From: Cupriavidus phytohabitans
GTDB lineage: Bacteria > Pseudomonadota > Gammaproteobacteria > Burkholderiales > Burkholderiaceae
Direction: 5' to 3'
NCBI RefSeq assembly: GCF_000426345.1
Contig: NZ_AUFE01000001.1
Coordinates: forward strand, 124,001-188,000
DNA length: 64,000 bases
In this document: piece after piece, positions 45,491-54,731 of the stretch
Position numbering within the stretch: the first letter of the stretch is position 1
Layout of the letters: each line of letters begins with the position of its first letter
Notes under the pieces: model-generated
Told to the model about the DNA's origin: nothing
Seen by the model: only the letters and a program-made list of their open reading frames with translations
Databases searched by the model: none
Made by a program: the position numbers and the translations under genes

Positions 45491-46339
45491 TCAGAACGGG
45501 CGGTCCCCGATCACCGTGGCCCGGTCCATCCGGCGATGACATGGCGGGTAGTCCATGACCGCGTAATGCTGGGTAGAGCGGTTGTCCCAGATCGCCACGC
45601 TGTTCGGGCTCCAGCGCCAGCGCACCTGGTACTCGGGAATGCAGGCTTGCGTGATCAGGAAGCGCAGCAGGTCACATGCGCCCGGGTTGAAGTCCTGCCC
45701 GAAGCGCACGCGCCCGGGCGTATGGAAATTCGTAAAGTGGGTGGTGAAGCCGTTCACGAACAGCACCTTCTCGCCAGTCTCCGGATGCGTCCGGACGACG
45801 GGATGCTCGGCGTCCGGGAACTGCGCCTTCAGCGCGTGGCGCTTTTCGATCGGCATCGCCGCGCCGAAACTTGCCTCGATGCTGTGGCGTGCGCGCAGGT
45901 CAGCGATCTGGTCCTTGATTTGTTGCGGCAGATTCTCGTAAGCGAGCACCATATTGGCCCACATGGTGTCGCCGCCGACAGGCGGGCATTCCCGGCAACG
46001 CAGGATGCTGGCAAGCGGCGGGGCCTCGCGCCAGGTGGCATCCGTGTGCCAGGAATTCTCGTAACGCGGAGTGGGCTCGTCGGGACTCTTGTAGATACGG
46101 ACCAGCCCCGGATGCTCAGGATCGCTGCCCGCCACCGGATGGTCTTCGAGTTCGCCAAAGCGGCGCGCAAAGGCGACGTGCTCGCCGGCTGTGATGTCCT
46201 GGCCGCGCAGGAACAGGACACGGTGCCTGAGCAGTGCTTCACGGATGCCGGCGAAGACGCCGTCATCGTGGATCGCATCGGCGAGGCTGACGCCGACCAG
46301 TTCGGCTCCAATGGAACAGGTAAGTGGCTCGACTCGCAT
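45491..46339 (-). CDS. TauD/TfdA-family 2-oxoglutarate-dependent dioxygenase
   Basis: About 282 residues, starting MRVEPLTCSIGAELVGVSLADAI with GGAG before the ATG. The iron site is complete: SWHTDATW (HxD) and NRSTQHYAVMDY (distal His), with RRMDRATV supplying the 2-oxoglutarate arginine. Such enzymes hydroxylate next to a sulfonate, ether, amine or acid group, often releasing that group. It is divergent from the AraC gene at 46469, and the shared operator points its activator half towards this gene. The product would feed the SDR downstream. Confidence 0.88.
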   Translation of the reverse strand: MRVEPLTCSIGAELVGVSLADAIHDDGVFAGIREALLRHRVLFLRGQDITAGEHVAFARRFGELEDHPVAGSDPEHPGLVRIYKSPDEPTPRYENSWHTDATWREAPPLASILRCRECPPVGGDTMWANMVLAYENLPQQIKDQIADLRARHSIEASFGAAMPIEKRHALKAQFPDAEHPVVRTHPETGEKVLFVNGFTTHFTNFHTPGRVRFGQDFNPGACDLLRFLITQACIPEYQVRWRWSPNSVAIWDNRSTQHYAVMDYPPCHRRMDRATVIGDRPF

Positions 46340-46389
46340 TGCGACTCCAAGAGATTGTAGGTAGAGGTCGAAGCAGGAGGGTCGATGCA

Positions 46390-46453
46390 AGTATTGAAGA
46401 ACCGCCGCGCGATGCGTTGACATTCCGGGGCAGCGACTTTACATTTTGGGGCA
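46390..46453 (-). promoter_or_regulatory. AraC-type tandem operator between the dioxygenase and araC genes (site 2)
   Basis: Read towards the dioxygenase gene (minus strand), the repeats are TGCCCCAAAATGTAAA (46453-46438) and TGCCCCGGAATGTCAA (46432-46417), 21 bp apart. They are followed after 22 bp by ATACTT (46394-46389), giving AATACT as a probable -10. The other edge of the operator is only 15 bp from the ATG of the divergent araC gene, so binding should also repress that gene. This autoregulatory position marks the 46469 product as the likely binder. Confidence 0.8.
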
Positions 46454-46468
46454 CCTGGGGGAACTCCT

Positions 46469-47485
46469 ATGTCTACGCTGCTGCAACAGGTGAACCTCAC
46501 CGAGTTTGTCGACGTAGCCCGCCAGCTCGGCCTGGATCCCTACCGGCAACTGCGGCAGGCGGGTATCAGCCCGACTGCCCTGGTGGACCCGGAAATGCGG
46601 GTGCCCGCGAAGTCGGTCATGCAACTGCTGGAGGATTCGGCACAGCTGGCCGGCCTGGAAGACCTTGGGCTACGCGTGGCGGAAGCCCGGCAACTGACAA
46701 CGCTGGGGCCCTTGTGGGTGGTGATGCGCGAGGGCGCCACCCTGCGCAACGCACTGGGTGCGATGGCGCGCTATCTGCATTTGCTCAATGAAGCGCTCGA
46801 TTTGCGCATCGAGGAGGTCGGGGACACCGCGGTTGTCAGGCTTGAATTCCTGGTGTCCCGGGAAAGCTCCATGCGGCAATCGACGGAGTTCGTCATCTGC
46901 CTCTGGTTCCGGTTGTTCAAGCTGCTCGCGGGGACGGCATGGAGACCGCGCAGCGTCTGCTTCACCCACGCCGCGCCAGCCAGCCTTGCCACGCATCGGC
47001 GCCTGTTCGGTGTGCCGGTGCGATTCCGCCAGGATTTCGATGGCATCCTGCTGCCCGCCGCGGATCTCGACGTGGCCGGCGCGACGTCGGATGCGGCGCT
47101 GGGCCGCCATGCGCGCGAATTCCTGGATACCAAGCTGGCGCAATCCGATTCCACCATGCCGGACAAAGTGCGGAAGCTGGTATTCGCGCTGCTGCCCACC
47201 GGCGAATGCGGGGCCGAACAGGTGGCCCGGCAGCTTGGCATCGACCGCAAGACGATGCATCGCCACCTGGCTGGCTACGGACAGAACTACATGTCAGTCG
47301 TCGATGCCGTCAGGGTCGACCTTGTCACGAGATACCTGAAGAACAACGAACGAGCGTTATCGGACGTTGCGATCCTGGTGGGGTTTTCCTCGCTCAGTGC
47401 CTTTTCCCGGTGGTTCTCCACCCGCTTCGGCTGCAGCGTGTCGGCGTGGCGGCGTCAGCAAGCGGCGCTGGAAAGTACGCGCTAG
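46469..47485 (+). CDS. AraC-family regulator, probable binder of the tandem operators (paralogue B)
   Basis: The 338-residue protein has the same layout as its paralogue at 43557: a PF12625-type ligand domain (GLDPYRQLRQAGISPTALVDPEMRVPAKSVMQLLEDSA, LGPLWVVMREGATLRNALGAMARYLHLLNEAL) and a C-terminal double helix-turn-helix (AEQVARQLGIDRKTMHRHLAGYG and LSDVAILVGFSSLSAFSRWFSTRFGCSVSAWR). Each HTH pair would read one tandem 21-bp repeat unit. A GGGGGAA site precedes the ATG. Operator site 2 lies immediately upstream. Confidence 0.9.
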   Translation: MSTLLQQVNLTEFVDVARQLGLDPYRQLRQAGISPTALVDPEMRVPAKSVMQLLEDSAQLAGLEDLGLRVAEARQLTTLGPLWVVMREGATLRNALGAMARYLHLLNEALDLRIEEVGDTAVVRLEFLVSRESSMRQSTEFVICLWFRLFKLLAGTAWRPRSVCFTHAAPASLATHRRLFGVPVRFRQDFDGILLPAADLDVAGATSDAALGRHAREFLDTKLAQSDSTMPDKVRKLVFALLPTGECGAEQVARQLGIDRKTMHRHLAGYGQNYMSVVDAVRVDLVTRYLKNNERALSDVAILVGFSSLSAFSRWFSTRFGCSVSAWRRQQAALESTR

Positions 47486-47647
47486 GCGCCGCGCGTCACG
47501 GGCCGCTATAGAGTCTGCGTTTCGGTGTCATGGACACGTGTCGGGTCCGGTTGGCGCACCGTGGTTGGGACTTTCCGATCATCCGGAGAAGGCGGCCAGG
47601 CGCCCCCTGCGCGAAGGAGGAGGCAAAACGCACACGAAAGGGCGGGA

Positions 47648-50347
47648 CTACCCGAGACCCTCCAGCAGCCCCAGCAACTGGGCGCGCCGCACGGCGTGCT
47701 TGCGCGAGCCGGCGCTGAGCTTGCCGAACAGGTTCTTCACATGCCACTTTGCCGTGACCTCGCCCACGCCGATGGCCTGCGCGATCTCCTTGTTGGAGAG
47801 ATTGCGCGCCAGCAGCTCAAGAACCTCGCGTTCCTTGGGGGTCAGCACCGTGCTGGCCACGGCACGCGGCTCCGTCGCCGGGCGTTCGGCGCGGCGCGGC
47901 ACGCGCGCCGCCGGCAGCGGCTGGCCGGCGCCTGATTCCGCGGCCCCCTCCTCCATCAAGCGCCTGGTCCAGTCGGCCAGCGCCGGATGCGCGTCGGCGA
48001 AGGTGCGGGCCAGGCCATAGGTCTGCGCGAGGTTCATGGCTTCCTGCATGAGCCGGCGGCTGTCCTCGCCGCCGCGATGGCGCACGAACGCCTCCAGCGC
48101 CATGATCTCGATACGCTTGCGCCCGAGCTTCATGGCCTGGGTCGCAGGCGCCGCGCGGTGCAGCGCATCCAGCGCAGACGGCCAGTCCTGCGCGGCGATC
48201 GCCGCGTTGGCGTGTGCCATGGCTTGCATCAGCGCCACATCGCGGCGCCACAGCGGGCCGTGGCCCGCCTCGGCCCCGGCGACCAGTTCGTCAAGGCGGA
48301 CGATCAGGGCCCGGCATGTCTCGGCACGGAAGCGCCCGGCATGCATCCGCACCTGGTCCGCCAGGCTCGCAATGCAAAGCCGCGGCATCCCGCGCGCGGC
48401 GCCCACCGCGTACAACGCTTCGAGCAGGTCGAGTGCGCGGTGCTCGACGCCCTGCACGGCTGCCACGCGCGCAGCGCTCAGATAGGCCAGCAGCGACGTC
48501 TCGGCCGTGCCGGCCCGCTCCAGCACGTCGAGCCGGTTGGCGAGCAGCGCTGCCGCCTCCTCGACCCGGTCGCACTCGTAGACCGCCGCGGCCAGCAGCG
48601 ACGCGAGCATGCAGGCGAGCGGATGGCGGCGGCCGAGATCGGCTTCCGCGCTTGCCAGGGCGGGCCGCAGGATGGCTTCGCTCAACATCACCTGCCCTTC
48701 GCGCAGGTAGCTCAGCCCGGTCACGAACTCTCCCCAGCGCGCCGCGTAGCGATGCCCCTCGCCCAGGTCGCCGCGGGGCGCGAGCTGCAGATGGCGTCGC
48801 GCATTCCCTGTCTGCCCTTGCAGGATCGCCGCCATTGCCAGGCGATTGGCATGCATCTGGGCGAGGCGCGGGTCGCGCGCGGCGGGTGGCTGGAGCCATG
48901 GCTCCAGCAGCGCAAGGCAACGGTCTGGCTGGTCGGCGTAGTAGGCCGCGATGCTCAGGATCAGCGCGCATTCATAGCGCAGGACGGTATCGTCGCCTGC
49001 CCCGTCAAGCATGCGCGCTACCAGCGACTCGGCCTCCGCATGGCGCTCGCCCAGCGCGAGCACCCAGGCAGCGGCCAGGCGCAGGCCCGGGTAGCGGTCC
49101 AGTTCCGCATCCGGCAGGCGTTCCAGCCATTCGAGCACGGTACCCAGCCGCCCCTGCATCACGGCGTCATATAGCGAGCGTCCTGCCAGCTCGTAGGCAA
49201 GCGCATGTTGGCCCGCCGCGTGTGCGTGACGCGCAGCTTCCTCGGTGATGCCGCGCGCGGCGAGCCAGCGCAACGCCCGCATATGCAGTTCGGTCTGCTC
49301 CGCGAGTGGCAATTCGGCCAGGCGAGCCTGCAGGGCACTGTGCGCAAGCGCGTGCAGCCGGCACCAGTCGCTGTCGTCCCCGGACACGAAGATCGGTGTC
49401 TCGCGGATCAGCCGCGCCAGCTGCTCCGGAGCCTGCCCGGCGCCTGTCAGCGCACGGCACAGGTCCGGATGAACGTGATCCGCGACGGCGATGCGCGTCA
49501 GAAAGCTGACGTCGTCGGGCGTGAGCTTGGCGATCAGGCCACCGACCAGGTGCTCGCCTTCATCGGCCGGGCGGGCTGCCATGGCATCCACGACGCTGCG
49601 CGGATCTGCGCCGCGCTCCATTGCGGCCAGGAGGAGTTGCAGGCCAAGCGGCCATCCGTCGGTCAGCTCATGCAGGCGCGCGCAACTGTCGGCATCGACC
49701 CGGTCGCCGAAGCGGCTGCGCACGAGGGTCATGGTTTCATCGAAGCGGAAACGCAGCGCTTCCGCGCCGATGCCGGTGCATTGGCCGTACGCCGTCAGGT
49801 CAACGACGGCCGTGTCGAACCCGCCGCGCGCCGCGACCACGATGCGCAGATTGGGCGGCGCATTGTGCAGCAGGTAAAGCAGTGCGGCAAATCCGTCCTG
49901 CGAGAGGCGTTCGGCTTCGTCGACGATCAGCACGAGATCCAGCGACGTCTGGGCCACCTCGGCAAGCCAGGCCGTGAGCCCTTCGGTACTGCCCGGCGCT
50001 GCGGCCGCGCCTTCGAGAAGGGTGCGGCCAAAGCCGGGCCGCGCGCAACCTGCGCGGACAGCGAGCACAAGGCACTGCAGGAAATGCAGTGGATCGTCGT
50101 GGGTGTCCGCGGAAATCCAGGCAACGGCCGTGCCGCGCGCCAGGAACTCGCGGCGCCATTGCGCAAGCAGCAGCGTCTTGCCGAAGCCCGGCGGTGCCTG
50201 CACGACAACCGCGGGCCGGTCGCGCAGCGCTTCGCTGTCAAGGCTGAGGCGCACGCGCGCAAGCAGGTGCCGCGGCGCGCGCGGCGGCATGGTCTTGAGC
50301 GCAAGCTCGGAAAACGCGGCACCCGAGCCGCGGTTCACGGAGGTCAT
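47648..50347 (-). CDS. MalT-like large ATP-binding LuxR regulator
   Basis: About 899 residues. The N-terminal NTPase has a Walker A motif (QAPPGFGKT) and a Walker B-type strand (LVLIVDEAERL). The central thousand-base stretch encodes helical TPR-like repeats (LAAAWVLALGERHAEAESLVARML, for example), and the C-terminus is a LuxR helix-turn-helix (LTPKEREVLELLARNLSNKEIAQAIGVGEVTAKWHVKNLFGKL). It is an inducer- and ATP-dependent activator of the MalT/AcoK type; it is not evidence for maltose metabolism. Start codons at 50395 and 50416 are alternatives. Its targets may be the genes around it. Confidence 0.87.
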   Translation of the reverse strand: MTSVNRGSGAAFSELALKTMPPRAPRHLLARVRLSLDSEALRDRPAVVVQAPPGFGKTLLLAQWRREFLARGTAVAWISADTHDDPLHFLQCLVLAVRAGCARPGFGRTLLEGAAAAPGSTEGLTAWLAEVAQTSLDLVLIVDEAERLSQDGFAALLYLLHNAPPNLRIVVAARGGFDTAVVDLTAYGQCTGIGAEALRFRFDETMTLVRSRFGDRVDADSCARLHELTDGWPLGLQLLLAAMERGADPRSVVDAMAARPADEGEHLVGGLIAKLTPDDVSFLTRIAVADHVHPDLCRALTGAGQAPEQLARLIRETPIFVSGDDSDWCRLHALAHSALQARLAELPLAEQTELHMRALRWLAARGITEEAARHAHAAGQHALAYELAGRSLYDAVMQGRLGTVLEWLERLPDAELDRYPGLRLAAAWVLALGERHAEAESLVARMLDGAGDDTVLRYECALILSIAAYYADQPDRCLALLEPWLQPPAARDPRLAQMHANRLAMAAILQGQTGNARRHLQLAPRGDLGEGHRYAARWGEFVTGLSYLREGQVMLSEAILRPALASAEADLGRRHPLACMLASLLAAAVYECDRVEEAAALLANRLDVLERAGTAETSLLAYLSAARVAAVQGVEHRALDLLEALYAVGAARGMPRLCIASLADQVRMHAGRFRAETCRALIVRLDELVAGAEAGHGPLWRRDVALMQAMAHANAAIAAQDWPSALDALHRAAPATQAMKLGRKRIEIMALEAFVRHRGGEDSRRLMQEAMNLAQTYGLARTFADAHPALADWTRRLMEEGAAESGAGQPLPAARVPRRAERPATEPRAVASTVLTPKEREVLELLARNLSNKEIAQAIGVGEVTAKWHVKNLFGKLSAGSRKHAVRRAQLLGLLEGLG

Positions 50348-50592
50348 CTGGCAGGTACCTGTTGGCTTGGATGCGACGCTCGCCGGGACGCGCATGCCGG
50401 GCTGCGTGCGTGGCAATGCATTGTCCGTGGCTTCGCCCTGCCATTGGGGGCGGCGTGCCTGGCTCGAAATGGTGTCTGATTATAGGCACACGACGGGCCT
50501 GGCTGGCAATCGCCCCCTCCGCCGAGGAGGGGGCGCATGAGGCGTGCCGCGGCTAGCATGCGTCCAGGTCGAAACGGAACACGAGGTATTCG

Positions 50593-50655
50593 ATGCAATG
50601 CATGGACGTGTGCGCGCTGGAGCAGGAATGTGTACTGGCCGGGGTGCCGACATGA
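50593..50655 (+). CDS. Short cysteine-rich leader peptide before the stress-protein gene
   Basis: A 20-codon frame (MQCMDVCALEQEC...) with GAGG nine bases before its ATG ends in TGA overlapping the next gene's ATG. Three of its residues are cysteine. Such ATGA-coupled leaders can control translation of the following gene. It may also be chance; no homologues can be checked here. Confidence 0.3.
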   Translation: MQCMDVCALEQECVLAGVPT

Positions 50656-51674
50656 GCCGCCCTTGTTCCGATGCCGATGCCGTCACCTGCCGCCATCTGC
50701 TGGTTCCTCTCGACGAAACGGATGCATCCATGGCCACCGTGATCGGGGCCATCGAGCTGGCACGCATCGCGGGCGCACGGATCACGTTCGCCTATACGCC
50801 GCTCCTCGCTACAGTGCCGCGCGACCATATGAGCCGCGGCCGCGAGCTGCTCGGAAAGGCCGAGTCGGTGGCTCGGTCGCAAGGGGTGCCATGTGCATCG
50901 GCTGGCGCACCCGGCGGCGGCGTAGAAGCCGCCATTGTCGCGGCAGCGCGCGAGGCCGGTTGCGACCTGGTCTTCATCGGCAAAGCGAGGACCAGACCGC
51001 TCGTCCAGGCGGTGCTCGCGGCCGGTATCCCCGTATTCGCCATGCCGGATCCCGCGGCGATGACGCCAGCGCCAGCCGTCCGCGGCATCCGTGACGAGCA
51101 CCGCGCTCTCAGTGCCATATTGCGCGCCTGGCTGGACATGCTAATGGCCGCGAACGACCAGCGCGCTACCGCGGACGTGTCGGTGATGCGGGGCATGATC
51201 CGGTTTATCGAGACCTTCCCGGTCGCGCGCCAGCATCCGCGCAAGCAGGCCTGCCTCTACGGCAGGCTGCGCCGGCGCACCGCCAGGGCCGACGCCGAAC
51301 TCGACGAACTGGAACGCCAGCATGAACGCGATGCGCAATGGGTCGGCGCACTCGCCGAAGCCGTTGAGCGATTTGCGACAGGCGGCCCGCTGGCCGAACT
51401 GCTGGACAGGGTCGATCAGTATGCGCAGTTCGTCTGGGCGCTCATGGGACGCGAGGAAGGCGTCATCCTTCCGGCGGCGCAGCGCTACCTGACTGACGCG
51501 GACTGGGACAAGCTCAACGCCGCGTACTGTACAGCGAACACCGGCACCGCGCCCGGTGGGCATGAGGATCGCCCCTTCGACACACTGCTTGCCTACCTCG
51601 CCGGCCTTCCGGATGCCGATTGCGTTGCCCGCATTTGCGCGCAAGCGGAAAGCGAGTCAACGCGGGTCACTTGA
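50652..51674 (+). CDS. Universal stress protein fused to a hemerythrin-like domain
   Basis: About 340 residues, starting MSRPCSDADAVTCRHLLVPLDETDASMATVIGAIELARIAGARITFAY, a UspA-type domain (to about residue 135). It is followed by a hemerythrin/HHE domain (RDEHRALSAILRAWLDML, QHPRKQACLY, LERQHERDAQWV, REEGVILPAAQRYL). The last helix normally carries H-x-x-x-E ligands; here VWALMGREEG lacks the histidine, and the usual HHP is QHP, so the diiron site may be incomplete. The protein might sense oxygen, redox state or iron in stress. It precedes the BKACE gene by about 90 bp. Confidence 0.82.
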   Translation: MSRPCSDADAVTCRHLLVPLDETDASMATVIGAIELARIAGARITFAYTPLLATVPRDHMSRGRELLGKAESVARSQGVPCASAGAPGGGVEAAIVAAAREAGCDLVFIGKARTRPLVQAVLAAGIPVFAMPDPAAMTPAPAVRGIRDEHRALSAILRAWLDMLMAANDQRATADVSVMRGMIRFIETFPVARQHPRKQACLYGRLRRRTARADAELDELERQHERDAQWVGALAEAVERFATGGPLAELLDRVDQYAQFVWALMGREEGVILPAAQRYLTDADWDKLNAAYCTANTGTAPGGHEDRPFDTLLAYLAGLPDADCVARICAQAESESTRVT

Positions 51675-51766
51675 AAGCGCGGCCACGCGCATCGGCTCTT
51701 GGCCATTGGATCAAGGCTGTCAAACGGGCGTCTACGGACGCGCAATTCATCATCAGGAGGATGAGC

Positions 51767-52822
51767 ATGCAATTTCTCGACGATTCCCTGCACCCGGAGA
51801 ACCAGGACAAAGTGGTGATCACCGTGGCCCCATATGGCCCTGAGTGGATGCCGCAGGACTTTCCGGAAGACATCCCGGTGACCATGGCAGAGCAGGTGCA
51901 GAAGGCAGTGGATTGCTACAACGCCGGCGCCACCGTGCTGCACCTGCATGTGCGCGAACTTGACGGCAAGGGCTCCAAGCGCCTGTCCAAGTTCAACGAG
52001 CTGATCGCCGGCGTGCGCGCCGCCGTGCCCGACATGATCATCCAGGTCGGCGGCTCGATCTCGTTCGCGCCGGAAGACGAAGGCGAAGCCGCCAAGTGGC
52101 TGTCCGACGACACCCGTCATATGCTCGCGGAGCTCACCCCGAAGCCCGACCAGGTGACGGTGGCGATCAACACCACGCAGATGAACATCATGGAGCTGCT
52201 CTATCCCGAGTACCTGAAGGGTACCTCGCTCGAGCAGCCCGCCTACCAGGCCGCCTACCGCGAAATGACCGTGCCGGCCGGCCCGGGCTGGGTCGAAGAA
52301 CACCTGCGCCGCCTCAGCAACGCCGGTATCCAGCCGCACTTCCAGCTCACCGGCATCCATGCGATGGAAACGCTCGATCGCCTGGTGCGCGCCGGCCACT
52401 ACAAGGGCCCGCTGAACCTGACCTGGATCGGCATCGGCGGCGGCTTCGACGGCCCCAACCCGTTCAACTTCTTCAACTTCGTCCACCGCGCGCCGGATGG
52501 CTGCACGCTGACCGCGGAATCGCTGCTGAAGAACGTGCTGCCGTTCAACATGATGGCGATGGCGATGGGCCTGCACCCGCGCTGCGGCATCGAAGACACC
52601 ATCATCGACCAGCACGGCAACCGCATGACTTCGGTGCAGCAGATCGAACAATGCGTGCGCGTGGCCAGGGAACTGGGCCGCGAGATTGCCTCGGGCAAGG
52701 AAGCGCGCGAGATCTACCGCATCGGCACCTGGTACGACAGCGTTGAAGAAACGCTGGCCGCCCACGGCATGGCGCCCAACCGCCAGGCTGGCATCAGGAA
52801 CCTGCCGCTGCGCGCCGCCTGA
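51767..52822 (+). CDS. BKACE-family beta-keto acid cleavage enzyme
   Basis: About 351 residues, starting MQFLDDSLHPENQDKVVITVAPYGPEWMP; AGGAGG lies six bases before this ATG (an ATG two codons earlier sits too close to it). The family marks are ATVLHLHVRELDGKGSKR with zinc-binding HxH, IIQVGGSISF, and the long TIM-barrel body with GIGGGFDGPNPFNFFNFVHR. BKACE enzymes condense a beta-keto acid with acetyl-CoA to give acetoacetate and a new acyl-CoA. It gives the AraC-controlled locus a carbon-carbon cleavage step. No tandem box lies directly upstream. Confidence 0.9.
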   Translation: MQFLDDSLHPENQDKVVITVAPYGPEWMPQDFPEDIPVTMAEQVQKAVDCYNAGATVLHLHVRELDGKGSKRLSKFNELIAGVRAAVPDMIIQVGGSISFAPEDEGEAAKWLSDDTRHMLAELTPKPDQVTVAINTTQMNIMELLYPEYLKGTSLEQPAYQAAYREMTVPAGPGWVEEHLRRLSNAGIQPHFQLTGIHAMETLDRLVRAGHYKGPLNLTWIGIGGGFDGPNPFNFFNFVHRAPDGCTLTAESLLKNVLPFNMMAMAMGLHPRCGIEDTIIDQHGNRMTSVQQIEQCVRVARELGREIASGKEAREIYRIGTWYDSVEETLAAHGMAPNRQAGIRNLPLRAA

Positions 52823-53010
52823 TGCGCAAGGCCGCCCGCACGCAGCGGCTCGACTGCGGCCAGGGCGGGCGGCTATCCTGTCCCAACAAACCGGGTGCGC
52901 ATGCTGGCGCGCGGGGCACCACCGCCTTGTACGCCTTGACGCATAACGATCACGGGGCGACGTGTTCATGGCACGATCGCCCCGAACCCATTGCCGGAAT
53001 CGGAGAGATC

Positions 53011-53769
53011 ATGGACCTGAAGTTAAAAGGCAAGCGTGCAATCGTGACCGGCGGCAGCCGCGGCATTGGCAAGGCGATTGCGCTGCAGCTAGCACAGGAA
53101 GGGGTGGATGTCGTGCTCGCCGCGCGCGGGAAAGAAGCGCTGGATGCGACTGCCGCGGAGCTCGCGGCGCTGACCGGCCGCCGCATTGTGCCGCTGACGG
53201 TCGACACCGCCGACAAGGCCTCTGTCGACGCCATGGTGGAGCAAGCGATTGAAGCCCTGGGTGGCATCGATATCCTGGTCAACGCCGCGGCTCTGCCAGG
53301 CGGCATCTCGCCGGCCACACAGCTGGACCAGATCGTCGATGCGCAGGCACTCGAGGATATCGACATCAAGGTCATCGGCTATCTTCGCACCGCACGGGCG
53401 CTGGCTCCGCATCTGGCCGCAAATGGCTGGGGCCGCATCATCAATATCGGCGGCCTGGCGATCTACCATACGGGCCGTCCCGTCGCCACGCTGCGTAACG
53501 TCGGCGTGGCGGCAATCACCAAGAACCTCGCTGATGAACTCGGGCCCAAGGGCATCAATGTCACGGCAGTCCATCCCGGACCCACCCGCACCGAGAAGAC
53601 CGACGCGGCAACCGAGGCGTGGGCGGCGGCCCGGAGTAGCCTCGGCCGCATGGTCGACGCCAGCGAGGTGGCCTGCGTGGTGACCTTTCTTGCGTCACCA
53701 CTGAGTGTGGCAATCAACGGCGAAGCCATCCCCGCCGGCGGCGGGACCCCCGGCATCATCCACTATTGA
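53011..53769 (+). CDS. SDR-fold protein lacking the YxxxK catalytic pair
   Basis: About 252 residues, starting MDLKLKGKRAIVTGGSRGIGKAIALQLAQEGVDVVLAARG after GGAG. The cofactor motif (TGGSRGIG) and LVNAAALPGG are normal, but the catalytic region reads NIGGLAIYHTGRPVATLRNVGVAAITKNLADELG. By my alignment Tyr is replaced by Ala159, Lys by Asn163 and Ser by Gly. Related SDRs with RNV/TKNLADEL sequences form a known atypical subgroup. It lies downstream of the BKACE gene on the same strand. It may bind a dinucleotide without standard hydride-transfer chemistry. Confidence 0.82.
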   Translation: MDLKLKGKRAIVTGGSRGIGKAIALQLAQEGVDVVLAARGKEALDATAAELAALTGRRIVPLTVDTADKASVDAMVEQAIEALGGIDILVNAAALPGGISPATQLDQIVDAQALEDIDIKVIGYLRTARALAPHLAANGWGRIINIGGLAIYHTGRPVATLRNVGVAAITKNLADELGPKGINVTAVHPGPTRTEKTDAATEAWAAARSSLGRMVDASEVACVVTFLASPLSVAINGEAIPAGGGTPGIIHY

Positions 53770-53855
53770 ACGAACCCTGAACTGCCGACGGCAGTCTCGC
53801 CGTGCTGGCCCGCTTCAGATGGGGCCAGGCCGGCAGGCTGCCAGTTGCGCTGACG

Positions 53856-54668
53856 TCAGTGGCCCTGTTCCTCCTGGAGCCGCTGGCGCAGTACCGCGCG
53901 CAGATCCTCGCCGTAGCCGGTGAGGGTGCCGCCATCCACCGCCAGCATCTGGCCTGTGATCATGTCTGCACGGTCGCTGGCAAGGAAGGATACCGCTTCG
54001 CCGATCTCCTCCGGCTTGCAGAACCTGCCCAGCGGTACCGTCCGCCTGATCAGCGCCTCGCGCTCTTTCGGGCTTGCATACGCTTCAATGGCTGGCGTCA
54101 GGATGCCGCCGGGGCACACCGCATTGACGTTGATACGCTGGTCCGCCAACTCCCATGCGAGGTGCTGCGTCAGTCCCGTGACCGCATGCTTTGACGCGGT
54201 GTAATCCACGCTGCTGAAGTAAGCCATGCGGATGCCGGCGATGGAGTCAATATTGACGATCTTGCCTTTTCCCTGCGCCTTCATGGCGGGGATGACCGAC
54301 TGGCAGCAGAACAGGATGCCCTTGGCGTTCACCCCCATCACGCGGTCCCAGTTCTCTTCCGTGACGTCGCACACCAGCGCGGAGGCGCCGCCGACGCCCG
54401 CGTTATTGACCAGGATATCGATGGCGCCGAACGCCTCCAGCGTCTGGCGGGCCATCGCCTCCGTGTCGGCCTTCTTGCTGATGTCGGCGCGGATGGCAAT
54501 AGCACGCTTGCCGTCCGGATCGATGCTGGACGCGACGCGCCTGGCGGCGTCAAGGTTTATGTCCACCACGGCGATCGTGGCCCCTTCACGCGCCAGCACG
54601 CGCGCTATGCCCTCGCCGCCGCCCTGTCCGCCGCCCGTAATGATTGCAACCTTGTCCTTCAGCTCCAT
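53856..54668 (-). CDS. Short-chain dehydrogenase/reductase under tandem-operator control
   Basis: About 270 residues, starting MELKDKVAIITGGGQGGGEGIARVLAREGATIAVVDINLDAA; AAGGAG lies about seven bases before this ATG. Catalytic motifs are present: VNNAGVGG, IVNIDSIAGIRMAYF with the serine position, and YTASK as YxxxK. The insertion QGGGEG in the cofactor loop is unusual. It is transcribed alone from the site-3 tandem-operator promoter and is convergent with the preceding SDR gene. It is the last gene of the region before the damaged kdpC. Confidence 0.88.
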   Translation of the reverse strand: MELKDKVAIITGGGQGGGEGIARVLAREGATIAVVDINLDAARRVASSIDPDGKRAIAIRADISKKADTEAMARQTLEAFGAIDILVNNAGVGGASALVCDVTEENWDRVMGVNAKGILFCCQSVIPAMKAQGKGKIVNIDSIAGIRMAYFSSVDYTASKHAVTGLTQHLAWELADQRINVNAVCPGGILTPAIEAYASPKEREALIRRTVPLGRFCKPEEIGEAVSFLASDRADMITGQMLAVDGGTLTGYGEDLRAVLRQRLQEEQGH

Positions 54669-54731
54669 TGTCATCTCCTTGCGATCTTGCGTCGGATGTC
54701 GATACCGTCGGCCTCTGGGCCGATCTCGGCA

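Noticed and set aside
47648..50347. Large LuxR protein taken as MalT proper
   Set aside because: No maltose genes are nearby; only the domain layout is shared, so it is annotated as MalT-like.
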